From positions 806,001-870,000 of the forward strand of contig NZ_LT629779.1 in the NCBI RefSeq assembly GCF_900105535.1: a DNA stretch of 64,000 bases, given 5' to 3'. This document shows, in pieces, positions 25,468-33,343 of this stretch. The notes below the pieces were generated by a model. It was not told the DNA's origin. It did not search any database and saw only the letters and a list, made by a program, of their open reading frames with translations. The position numbers and the translations under genes are program-made. Numbering within the stretch: the stretch's first letter is position 1; every line of letters begins with the position of its first letter. This DNA comes from Pseudarthrobacter equi (GTDB taxonomy: Bacteria > Actinomycetota > Actinomycetes > Actinomycetales > Micrococcaceae).

Positions 25468-26754
25468 TTAAGAGCCTTGGCCAGACCCTGCTTCACGCCC
25501 CACCCTTTCCCGGGCTGCCGGAGCCGGTTCGATTCGCAGGTGCGGTCCGGTGGTGCCGCTGACTGCAGGGGACAGCGCAGAATCCGGGTTGGCAGCGTTA
25601 TAGGCGTCCAGGACGTTGATCTTCCGGCCGTTGACCCAGGTGCCTGCCTCGTCGATTCCCGTGCCGCCAAAACTCCGGATGATCTGTGCGGCCGGGATAC
25701 CGTCCGCGAGTTCGAAGGTGTTGTTACGGGCGATGATGCTGGACTCCACGCCCGCACCCCACGAGTACTGGTACTGTGCCGGATCCGTCACGCGGTACAC
25801 GTTGTTGTACACGTGTGCCTGCCCGAACCGGACCCGGGGCGCACGCTGCCCAACGTCCACGAATTCGTTGTGGTGGAGGGTGACCCGCAGCTTGCCGCGG
25901 TCCGCCGTGGCACCGTCTCCGTTGCCCCACAGCATGGATTTGTCGTGGCCCGAGAGCCGGCTCCAGGAAATGGTGACCAGGTCTGCCTGCCGGACAACGT
26001 CGAGGAGGCCGTCGTGGCGCAGGAACCGCTCACCGAAATACCGGGGCTGGATGGCATCGGCTGTTTCGCCGTCGTCCAGCGTCAGGTGGTCCAGCCACAC
26101 ATGGGTGGAGCCGGAGACCACCAGGTTGTCCCACTCGGTTTTCCAGGTGTCCCCGTTCCAGCCCGGGAAGCAGTCGTAGGCGTCGGAGAGATGGAGGTTG
26201 CGGACAATCACGTTATCCACATTGTCGATGTTCAACGTGAAGCCCGTGAGCTGGACGTCACCTACGCCCACGATGGTGGTGTTGGCGCCGATATTGACCC
26301 GGACCCGCTCGCGCTGCTTCGCACTTGAGGCTTTGCGGGCGTCTTCGAGGGGCCCCGCGGCCGGCCCCGTCCAGTGAGCCGGGTCGAAAGCCGCGAGGTA
26401 GGCCTCAAGTGAGTAGCCGCCGGTTGCGTAGTCCCCGCACGTGATGGCGGCGCCATCCGGGCCGGTGTTTGCGTTGAAGCCCTGCTTCACGTACACGATC
26501 TTGGGCTCGTTTCCCGCCACCGCGGCGGCGAGTTCATCCCTCGTTGAAACTTCGTGGACGTTGGCGGGCGCCGCACTGGACCCGCCGGTGGTGCCGCCGT
26601 CAGCGGAGGCCCAGCCATCGCCCGCGGCGAGGACTTGCCGGCCCAGGTCCGGGGTGCTTTGCGAACGCTCGGCGCCGGATGGTGCCGCTGACGGAAGTGG
26701 CCCGGCGAGGGCAACAGCGGTGGCCAGTACAACGGATCCAGCCAGGGACATCAT
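25468..26754 (-). CDS. secreted pectate lyase (PL1)
   Basis: 428 residues. The hydrophobic N-terminus (MMSLAGSVVLATAVALAG) looks like a signal peptide but lacks a basic n-region. The parallel beta-helix shows NVIVRNLHL, STHVWLDHLTL and the DHxxLTLDDG-type calcium site. The catalytic Arg stretch is RAPRVRFGQAHVYNNVY, matching the family's RxPRxRxG. PL1 enzymes cut demethylated homogalacturonan by beta-elimination with calcium. It is last in the minus-strand operon with the importer and the PL1-CE8 fusion, with AGGAG before the ATG. It acts outside the cell. Confidence 0.93.
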   Translation of the reverse strand: MMSLAGSVVLATAVALAGPLPSAAPSGAERSQSTPDLGRQVLAAGDGWASADGGTTGGSSAAPANVHEVSTRDELAAAVAGNEPKIVYVKQGFNANTGPDGAAITCGDYATGGYSLEAYLAAFDPAHWTGPAAGPLEDARKASSAKQRERVRVNIGANTTIVGVGDVQLTGFTLNIDNVDNVIVRNLHLSDAYDCFPGWNGDTWKTEWDNLVVSGSTHVWLDHLTLDDGETADAIQPRYFGERFLRHDGLLDVVRQADLVTISWSRLSGHDKSMLWGNGDGATADRGKLRVTLHHNEFVDVGQRAPRVRFGQAHVYNNVYRVTDPAQYQYSWGAGVESSIIARNNTFELADGIPAAQIIRSFGGTGIDEAGTWVNGRKINVLDAYNAANPDSALSPAVSGTTGPHLRIEPAPAARERVGREAGSGQGS

Positions 26755-26790
26755 CTGTGGTTCTCCTCGAAATGGTGGCGGCCGGCCATG

Positions 26791-28851
26791 TCAACCATGT
26801 CCTGCCGGGTTCCAGTCGCCGAGGAACGCGTCCACGGTGAATTTGGCGGCATCCGCTTCGGACAGCTGCGCGTGGAACTCGTTCACGTAGGCACCGGGGC
26901 CGGTGTTTCTGTACTCAGCGAACCGGCCCTCGGTCCACGCGTGGCCGCTCATGTCCGCCCAACCTTGGACTGCGATGTGGTTGCCCAGGACTGAGTCCCG
27001 GATGACCGCCATGGGGTGGGCGTCCGGATCGCTGCTGGCAAACCAGGGACGGCCCAGGCTGACGGTGCCCGGAGCGGCATCGGAGGTGAGCGTGCTGTTG
27101 ACGATCAGGAAGCCGTACGGGTTGGAGTTCTTGGTGCTCGGGGCCACGATGTAGCCGTTGTTCGTGTCGTTTCCCCGGTCCAGGGAATGGATGGTGCAGC
27201 CGTCAAAGACGGCGGTGCCGCGGCCGTAGAGGAAGTCCACGTCGCCTTCGATGTAGCAGTTCTTCAGGTAGGTCCTGGCGGTGGCGTCCCGGCCTGTGGT
27301 GTCGGCGAGGTAGGTGTCCTGGTTGCCCAGGAAGCGGGTGCCGTCAAACACCACTTTGTCTGCGACGCTGCGGACGGCCAGCGCCTGGCTTCCACCGTTG
27401 GCTGCTTCGTCGTAGGCGTTTTCCACTGTCAGGTTCCGGACGGTGGTGCCCGGGGCTGCCACGGTCAGCGTGGCGCTGCCCACGGCTCCCCAGGTTCCGC
27501 CGAAGAACTTGGCACTGTTCGCCGGCAGGTCGTAGGTGATGACGACGTCGGCCGGGTTGGCTGTTGCGCCCTGGATGGTGAGGTTGGGGCGGTCCGCCCA
27601 GACGTTCACCACTTCGCGGTAGGTGCCGGGTTTGACTGTGATGGTCCGCGGCTGGGTGCTGCCGGCAGGGATGGATCCAATGGCCGCCTGCAGGCTGCCG
27701 AAGTCTCCCGTCCCGTCCAGAGCCACGGTGATGTTTGTGGTCTTGTTCGGTGCATTGTTTTCGCGGGGGCCGGCGCCGGCGCTGACGATGCCCGGCACTG
27801 CCGCGGCGCTGTCCAGGGTGTAGGAGTAGTACGCGGCGGGGTCGAATGCGGCTCCCACGTTGTCCTTGCGGCCCCGGGTGGAGTCGAAGATGTTGTCGCG
27901 GTTGACCACCTGGGTGGCGGGGTCCTTGGCCACAATCGGGTCCTGGACGGCGGTGAAGTAGTTTCCTTCCAGCACCACCTTGGCGTTGTTGCGGCCCATC
28001 ATGCCGTACTGGCCCACGTCCTGGAGGTAGTTGTTGTAGACATGCGCGGCGGCAGTGTTGTCCAGGCTGAAGTTCCGCTGGGTGGTGTTGCGGATCCAGT
28101 TGTGGTGGATGGTCATCTTGGTGACGGCGTTGGCGGTCCAGCCCACGCCCAGGGCTTTGTTGTTGTCCGCGAACACGTTCCAGGAATAGGTCAGGTAGTC
28201 CGAGTCCTTGCGGGTATCGATCAGGCCGTCGCCCATCCGCTCGAACTTCATATGGTCCACCCAGACGTGGTGGCTGGTATCGAGCTGGATGCCGTCACGG
28301 TCGTTGTCCGGCCGCTTGCCGTCCCAGTCACCCGGGATGTACGAATCCCGGACCGTGAAGTTCCGGAAGATCACGTTGGAGACGTTGATCAGCTTGAAGC
28401 CGGCGTTGACCACCTCGGCCCCTGCCCCCGTGCCGATGAAGCTCTTGTTGGCCGCCACCGGAATCTTGACGTACTGATCAGCAGTGAGCGAGCCGCTGAT
28501 GAAGATCACCAGTGGCTCTGCAGCGGAGGCATACTCCTGGAGCTGGGCGATGGTGGAAGCCGTGACAATCCGTCCCGCCTGCCCGCCGGTGGTGCCCGCC
28601 AGCCCGTTCCCGGGAAGCGATGCGAAGCCGTCGGGCGTCTGCTTCCACAGCGGCCCGTTCCCCTCGGACAGCGAAAAGGGGGCAAGAACCGCGGGTGCCA
28701 GGACTGAAGCTGCCTGGACTGCTGGTGCCTGAACCGGCGAGGTCGCGGCACCTGATGCCTGCAGCGGCGGTGCCGCCGTCGCCGGGGCGCTCGCCAGGCT
28801 GGACAGAAGGACGACGGCGGTTGCCGCACCTAAGAACCGACGCAAACTCAT
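26791..28851 (-). CDS. bifunctional pectate lyase-pectin methylesterase (PL1-CE8 fusion)
   Basis: 686 residues from ATG 28851 (AAAGGAG upstream). The signal peptide is MSLRRFLGAATAVVLLSSLASAPATAAP. An Ala/Val/Pro-rich linker is followed by a PL1 beta-helix (about 60-380) with DTSHHVWVDHMKFERMGDG and the Arg segment RNFSLDNTAAAHVYNNY. A second beta-helix (about 395-680) is CE8 pectin methylesterase, with GGSQALAVR, FLGNQDTYL, EGDVDFLYGRGTAVF carrying the nucleophilic Asp, and LGRPWF. One protein could remove methyl esters and then cleave the demethylated chain. It is the fourth gene of the importer operon, 91 bp after the second permease stop. The order PL1 then CE8 is uninterrupted, so not a frameshift artefact. 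Confidence 0.93.
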   Translation of the reverse strand: MSLRRFLGAATAVVLLSSLASAPATAAPPLQASGAATSPVQAPAVQAASVLAPAVLAPFSLSEGNGPLWKQTPDGFASLPGNGLAGTTGGQAGRIVTASTIAQLQEYASAAEPLVIFISGSLTADQYVKIPVAANKSFIGTGAGAEVVNAGFKLINVSNVIFRNFTVRDSYIPGDWDGKRPDNDRDGIQLDTSHHVWVDHMKFERMGDGLIDTRKDSDYLTYSWNVFADNNKALGVGWTANAVTKMTIHHNWIRNTTQRNFSLDNTAAAHVYNNYLQDVGQYGMMGRNNAKVVLEGNYFTAVQDPIVAKDPATQVVNRDNIFDSTRGRKDNVGAAFDPAAYYSYTLDSAAAVPGIVSAGAGPRENNAPNKTTNITVALDGTGDFGSLQAAIGSIPAGSTQPRTITVKPGTYREVVNVWADRPNLTIQGATANPADVVITYDLPANSAKFFGGTWGAVGSATLTVAAPGTTVRNLTVENAYDEAANGGSQALAVRSVADKVVFDGTRFLGNQDTYLADTTGRDATARTYLKNCYIEGDVDFLYGRGTAVFDGCTIHSLDRGNDTNNGYIVAPSTKNSNPYGFLIVNSTLTSDAAPGTVSLGRPWFASSDPDAHPMAVIRDSVLGNHIAVQGWADMSGHAWTEGRFAEYRNTGPGAYVNEFHAQLSEADAAKFTVDAFLGDWNPAGHG

Positions 28852-28942
28852 GCAAAACTCCTTTGTTCCGGAACCCGGGCAGCCTCCAGCCCGGGCTCCG
28901 TGCACTGTGTTGTTGAGTGGGTGATGCGTGGAGAGACGTTGG

Positions 28943-29863
28943 CTACTTCAGGCCTGTGGTGGCGATGCCGTTGATGAGGTACTTCTGGCCGGCAATGAAG
29001 AAGCCGATGATGGGTGCGATGGACACCACGGACATGGCGAACATGGGTCCCCACATGCTCTGGCCCTCAGAGTCCATGAAGGCCCGGAGTGCCAGCGGGA
29101 CGGTGTAGAGGTCCTGGTTCTGGATGTAGAGCAGGGGGCCGAAGAACTCGTTCCACGTTGAAATGAACGTGAAGATGGCTGTGGTGGCCATGGCGGGAAC
29201 GCAGAGCGGCAGGATGACCCGCAGGAACGTGCGGAACGGTCCGCAGCCATCGATCTGCGCGGCGTCGTCCAGTTCCTTGGGCAGCGCCTTCATGAACTGC
29301 ACCATCAGGAAAATGAAGAAAGCGTTGGTGGCCATGAAGTTGGGCACGATCAGCGGCAGGTAGGTGTCCAGCCAGCCGAGCTGCGAAAAGATGATGTACT
29401 GCGGCACCAGGAGCACGTGCCCCGGGAGCATCAGCGTGCCCAGCATCAGGGCGAAAAACAGCTTCCGGCCCGTGAACTCCATCCGGGCAAAGGCGTACGC
29501 CGCCAAGGCACAGGAGAAGATGTTGCCGATGATGGAGAAGACCACCACGATCATCGAGTTGATCAGGTAGACGTGGAAGGGCTGGTTGAGCGCGGTCCAG
29601 CCCTCGGCGTAGTTGTTGAAATCCCAGTTGTCCGGCCACAGCCCCAGCTGCCGGAAAATGTCGTTGCTGGGCTTGAAGGAGCTGGAGATCAGCCACAGCA
29701 GCGGGTACATCATCACCAGCCCCACCAGGCAAAGGATCAGATGCCGGGAAAACCGGGTGCCCCGCGTCCCGGTGAGGGCGTCTTCCGGATCCGCCTGCTT
29801 GGGCTGCTTCGCAGGTTTCCCGGGTTTGGTGGCTGATGTGCGGGGTGATTCGAGGAGTGCCAT
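28943..29863 (-). CDS. carbohydrate ABC transporter permease (MalG type)
   Basis: 306 residues from ATG 29863, with AAGG upstream. An N-terminal Lys/Pro-rich tail precedes six helices (HLILCLVGLVMMYPLLWLIS is the first). The EAA loop is PKELDDAAQIDGCGPFRTFLRVILPL. It starts ten bases after the partner permease stop. Together with 29874-30827 and the binding protein at 30859 it forms the importer of the pectin locus. No ATPase gene accompanies it. Confidence 0.93.
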   Translation of the reverse strand: MALLESPRTSATKPGKPAKQPKQADPEDALTGTRGTRFSRHLILCLVGLVMMYPLLWLISSSFKPSNDIFRQLGLWPDNWDFNNYAEGWTALNQPFHVYLINSMIVVVFSIIGNIFSCALAAYAFARMEFTGRKLFFALMLGTLMLPGHVLLVPQYIIFSQLGWLDTYLPLIVPNFMATNAFFIFLMVQFMKALPKELDDAAQIDGCGPFRTFLRVILPLCVPAMATTAIFTFISTWNEFFGPLLYIQNQDLYTVPLALRAFMDSEGQSMWGPMFAMSVVSIAPIIGFFIAGQKYLINGIATTGLK

Positions 29864-29873
29864 GGGGGTTGCC

Positions 29874-30827
29874 TTAATTGTCGTAGAAGACCCAGAACTT
29901 GGATGCGATGAAGTTGATGGCGGTGAAGATCGCAATGATCATCAGCAGCAGCCAGGCCATCGCCGAGGCGTACCCCATCTCGAATTCGGTGAAGCCCTTT
30001 TGGTACAGGTAGAGGTTGTAGAACAGCGTCGAATCAGCCGGACCGCCGGTGCCGCCGCTCATGACGTAGCCCTGGGTGAAGGTCTGGAAGGACCCGATGA
30101 GCTGCATGATGAGGTTGAAGAAGATGATCGGGCTGATCAGCGGGATGGTGATGTTGCGGAACTGCCGCCACCGGGACGCCCCGTCGATGGAAGCCGCTTC
30201 GTAATACATGGTGGGGACCTGCCGCAGTCCTGCCAGGAAGATCACCATGGGGGAGCCGAAGGTCCAGACGTTCAGGACGATCAGGGTGCTCAGGGAGAAA
30301 TCCGGATCCGTCACCCAGGCCGGGCCGGCGATCCCGAACAGTCCCAGGAAGCTGTTGACGATTCCTTCGTTGCCGAAGATGTAGCGCCATAGCATCACGA
30401 TGGCCACGCTGCCGCCCAACAGGGAGGGCAGGTAGTACACGGACCTGTAGATGGCCAGGCCCTGCAGCCCCCGGTTGAGCACCAGGGCGATCAGCAGTGC
30501 GACGGCCAGCGAAATGGGCACCGAAACGAACGTGTAAATGAAGGTGACCTTTAGGGACTGCCACAGCCGGGGGTCCTCGGTCATCGCCTGGAAGTTCGCC
30601 AGCCCCACGAAGTTGGGTTCGGTGAACAGGTTGTAGTCAGTGAATGCCAGGTACAGGGAGGCGAAGAACGGGATGATGGTGAAGAGCATGCCCAGGAACC
30701 AGGGCAGCAGGAACAGGTAGCCCGAACGCTGGTTCCTCCGCCGCGCGGTGCCCCGCTTCCGGCGGCCCGGAGGTCCTGCCGCAAGCGAGGCCGCCGCGCC
30801 GGGGGCTTGTTTGGTCAGCACCGACAT
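29874..30827 (-). CDS. carbohydrate ABC transporter permease (MalF type)
   Basis: 317 residues with a basic N-terminus (RRKRGTARRRNQRS) and six helices; the EAA loop reads TMYYEAASIDGASRWRQFRNITIPL. The start at 30827 has AAAGGAG upstream. It lies 31 bp after the binding-protein stop. Probable substrate is unsaturated galacturonate oligomers released by the lyases of the same operon; this is inference. Confidence 0.93.
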   Translation of the reverse strand: MSVLTKQAPGAAASLAAGPPGRRKRGTARRRNQRSGYLFLLPWFLGMLFTIIPFFASLYLAFTDYNLFTEPNFVGLANFQAMTEDPRLWQSLKVTFIYTFVSVPISLAVALLIALVLNRGLQGLAIYRSVYYLPSLLGGSVAIVMLWRYIFGNEGIVNSFLGLFGIAGPAWVTDPDFSLSTLIVLNVWTFGSPMVIFLAGLRQVPTMYYEAASIDGASRWRQFRNITIPLISPIIFFNLIMQLIGSFQTFTQGYVMSGGTGGPADSTLFYNLYLYQKGFTEFEMGYASAMAWLLLMIIAIFTAINFIASKFWVFYDN

Positions 30828-30858
30828 GCGTCAGGCTCCTTTCTGCTGTGGGCGGGTG

Positions 30859-32163
30859 CTACTTGTTGATGGCTGCATTGCTCTTCTCAAGGAATGTCTT
30901 GGCGGCGTCAGCCGGGGTGATCCTGCCGAACTCCACCTCGGTGGCCAGCTGCTTGAGGGTGTCAGCCACCACGCTGGCGCCCTTGGGGTAGACGTAGGCC
31001 GGGGGAAGGTCGTCTTCCTGGATGGCGGCCACCATCTCCACGAATTTTGTGTCATCGGTACCGAGCTTTGGCTTGATGGCCTCGGCAACCTTGGGATTAA
31101 TGGGCACACCACGTTGGGTCAGTGTTTCTGCAGCCCCGTCGGCGTCGTTGATGAGGAAGTTTACGAACTTGGCCGCTTCCTTGGGGTGCTTGGACTTTGC
31201 GGCGACGGACCAGAGCATGCTGGGATCGGCGGAGTAACCGCGCCGTTTCTCCGTAGTCTCGCCGGGCATCCTCAACAGAACGACGTTGCCGCCGGCGGCC
31301 TCGTTGTAAGCCTTGAAATTGTTGATGGGAATGATCTGGGAGGCCACAGTGCCCTTCGCCAGGTAGGACTGCGCAGGAGAACCACCGATCTGCTCAAAGA
31401 ATCCCGCGGGCGGGTAGCCCCCCGCGTTGCGCAGGTCAACGCTGTACTGGAACCACTCGCGGATGGTGTCTTCGCTGACGCCGAGCTTGTTGTCCTCGGT
31501 ATAGAAGTCCTCGCCGCGCTGCCGGGCGAACAGGATGGGGCCGGTCTCGGTCGAGACGTCGTAGCCTGCGCCGTAAACCTTTCCGCCGGTCTTCTGGCTC
31601 ACCTCGGTGGCAAACTTTGCGTAGTCTTCCCAGCTCCAGGTCTTGTCGTCGGGGATGGTGACGCCGGCCTGGTCCGTGATGGTCTTGTTCACCACCATGC
31701 CAATCAGGTTGACGCCGGTGGCCAGCCCGTACAGTTTGCCGTCCACTTCCCCGCGGCTCTGGATGGTCTGGGGAATGTCCCCAAGTTCGATTTCCGGCAG
31801 GGACTTGAGATCGGCCAAGGTGCCGCGCTGGGCATACTCAAGCAGGGTTCTGTTGGCCATATTGAGAACGTCCGGCGGGTTGCCGCCGGCAAACCGGGTG
31901 GCCAGCTTGTCCGCGTAGGGACCGCTGTCCTGGTATTCGCTCTTGATGGTGATGCCGGGATTCTTCTCCTCAAAGACCTTGATGGCCGCATCCGTCATCT
32001 TGGCCCGGTTGGCGTCGCCCCAGTAGACGAAGTTGAGTTCAACGTTGCCGCCTGCTGCCGGGGAACCACCTCCAGCGCAGCCGCTCAGGCCCAGGCCCGC
32101 TGCCGTGACTGCCGCTCCCAGGAAGATCCTGCGGGAGAACCCGGTGGTTGCTGTCTTCTTCAT
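30859..32163 (-). CDS. sugar-binding lipoprotein of the pectin importer
   Basis: 434 residues from ATG 32163. A twin-arginine-like FSRRIFLGAAVTAAGLGLSGCAGG is followed by the lipobox LSGC, so it may be exported by Tat and lipidated. The mature part is a MalE-like solute-binding protein (VELNFVYWGDANRAKMTDAAI, PPDVLNMANRTLLEYA, KWAVAAKSKHPKEAAKFVNFL-type segments). It heads the minus-strand operon, and a 13-bp palindrome lies 56 bp upstream at 32219-32231. The longer frame to 32274 covers the promoter region and is rejected. Confidence 0.93.
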   Translation of the reverse strand: MKKTATTGFSRRIFLGAAVTAAGLGLSGCAGGGSPAAGGNVELNFVYWGDANRAKMTDAAIKVFEEKNPGITIKSEYQDSGPYADKLATRFAGGNPPDVLNMANRTLLEYAQRGTLADLKSLPEIELGDIPQTIQSRGEVDGKLYGLATGVNLIGMVVNKTITDQAGVTIPDDKTWSWEDYAKFATEVSQKTGGKVYGAGYDVSTETGPILFARQRGEDFYTEDNKLGVSEDTIREWFQYSVDLRNAGGYPPAGFFEQIGGSPAQSYLAKGTVASQIIPINNFKAYNEAAGGNVVLLRMPGETTEKRRGYSADPSMLWSVAAKSKHPKEAAKFVNFLINDADGAAETLTQRGVPINPKVAEAIKPKLGTDDTKFVEMVAAIQEDDLPPAYVYPKGASVVADTLKQLATEVEFGRITPADAAKTFLEKSNAAINK

Positions 32164-32218
32164 TGAATGACGCCTTTCTGTGGCTGCCCCGGTAGGAGCG
32201 TTAGCCTGCTGAATTATC

Positions 32219-32231
32219 CAGAAACTTTCTG
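32219..32231. promoter_or_regulatory. operator palindrome CAGAAACTTTCTG
   Basis: Perfect 6-bp arms CAGAAA/TTTCTG around one base, 56 bp upstream of the binding-protein start. The same palindrome occurs at 32373-32385. GAAAnTTTC sites are the kind reported upstream of Streptomyces xylanase genes (recalled, unchecked); the likely binder is the LacI regulator at 34914. Confidence 0.7.
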
Positions 32232-32372
32232 CTGCCTCTGCCATCGACCTTCGCTGCCAACGAGTCAAAAGCAAACCCTGGGCAGGGTTACGAAAGAAGT
32301 GAGTAAACGATTTCTAGCAAGCAGCGGCTGTGACTGTCAACACCTTTTCTAAAACTGATGCACATCTGAAAA

Positions 32373-32385
32373 CAGAAAGTTTCTG
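32373..32385. promoter_or_regulatory. operator palindrome CAGAAAGTTTCTG
   Basis: Second copy of the 13-bp palindrome, 86 bp upstream of the TTG start of the DUF6807 gene. Same arms, opposite centre base, so the pair are exact reverse complements. Confidence 0.7.
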
Positions 32386-32470
32386 TAACTCTTGCCGAAT
32401 CTTTTCTGCATGCCTATGCTGTTCTCCATCGCCATGGATGCGATGCATTTCCCACCGGAAGGAGGCGCCG

Positions 32471-33343
32471 TTGCCCATCCCAGCCCTTGAGCCCGCCCGG
32501 CTCATTGCCCTGGTTCCCGGCTCGGGCGTTGCGCCGGCCAGTGCACCGAGGCCGTACTTCCACCCGGTGCGCTCCCTGTCCGGAACCGTATTGACGGACG
32601 TCGCACCGGCTGACCACATCCACCACCTGGGATTGTCCGTGGCCTTTTCGGACCTGAACGGCACCAACTTCTGGGGCGGGTCCACCTACACGCAGGACCT
32701 CGGACCCGTGGTCCTGCCCAACCACGGCAGCCAGGCCCTGGACAGCTGGACCGAAGAGGAAGGCCGTGCCTCCGGTACCGTGCTGTGGACTTCCCGGCAC
32801 GGAACCCTCCTGGCAGAGGAACGCCGCACGGTGGAGGTTTCCGCGCACCCCGCCCCGGGAACCTGGAGCCTGTCCCTGACCTCGGTGATGGTCCCGGCAG
32901 CCGGCGTCCCCGCCCTGGAGGTGTCGTCGTCGGCCGTCAAAGGCCGCAGCGGCGCCGGATACGGCGGCATCTTCTGGCGCTTCCCCGCGGACTGCTCCGG
33001 AACCCGCGTCTTCTCCGCTGCCGGTGCGGGCGCGGATCCGGCGCACGGATCCCGCTCGCCCTGGCTTGCCATCAGCACCGTCACCGGCGGCGCGCCCGTC
33101 ACGGTGGTGCTTGCCCAGGACGCTCCCGCCCGCCCCTGGTTCATCCGCTCCGAGGGCTACCTGGGCGTGGGTCCCGCCGTCGCCTGGTCCGAAAAAGCGG
33201 TGGCCGACGCCGCCCGCCCGCTGGTCCAGTCGCTGCACGCCGTCATCCACGACGGCGCGGTGGCATCACCGGACCAGGCGCTCCACCTGCTTGAACACCA
33301 TCCCGCCGTACGCACGCCCAGCCATCCCGACAGGACACCATGA
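32471..33343 (+). CDS. DUF6807 (PmoA-like) protein
   Basis: 290 residues from TTG 32471, chosen because AAGGAGG sits five bases upstream and because the longer frame runs through the operator at 32373. It begins LPIPALEPARLIALVPG and has RPYFHPVRSLSGTVLTD, DHIHHLGLSVAFSDLNGTNFWGG, YGGIFWRF and PWFIRSEGYLGVGPAVAW. The HPVRS and DHxHHLG motifs with conserved histidines mark the DUF6807/PmoA family. No signal peptide is seen, so it is probably cytoplasmic. These proteins travel with glycoside hydrolases and LacI regulators, but no activity is known to me. It overlaps the GH43 gene by ATGA, so it is part of the same operon. Confidence 0.85.
   Translation: MPIPALEPARLIALVPGSGVAPASAPRPYFHPVRSLSGTVLTDVAPADHIHHLGLSVAFSDLNGTNFWGGSTYTQDLGPVVLPNHGSQALDSWTEEEGRASGTVLWTSRHGTLLAEERRTVEVSAHPAPGTWSLSLTSVMVPAAGVPALEVSSSAVKGRSGAGYGGIFWRFPADCSGTRVFSAAGAGADPAHGSRSPWLAISTVTGGAPVTVVLAQDAPARPWFIRSEGYLGVGPAVAWSEKAVADAARPLVQSLHAVIHDGAVASPDQALHLLEHHPAVRTPSHPDRTP

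Larger units (their letters stand above)
32164..32470. promoter_or_regulatory. divergent control region of the pectin locus
   Basis: This 307-bp stretch separates the importer operon (minus) from the DUF6807-GH43-LacI operon (plus). It is more AT-rich than the genes. It contains two identical palindromes (32219-32231 and 32373-32385), one near each start. No protein-coding gene is supported. Confidence 0.7.
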
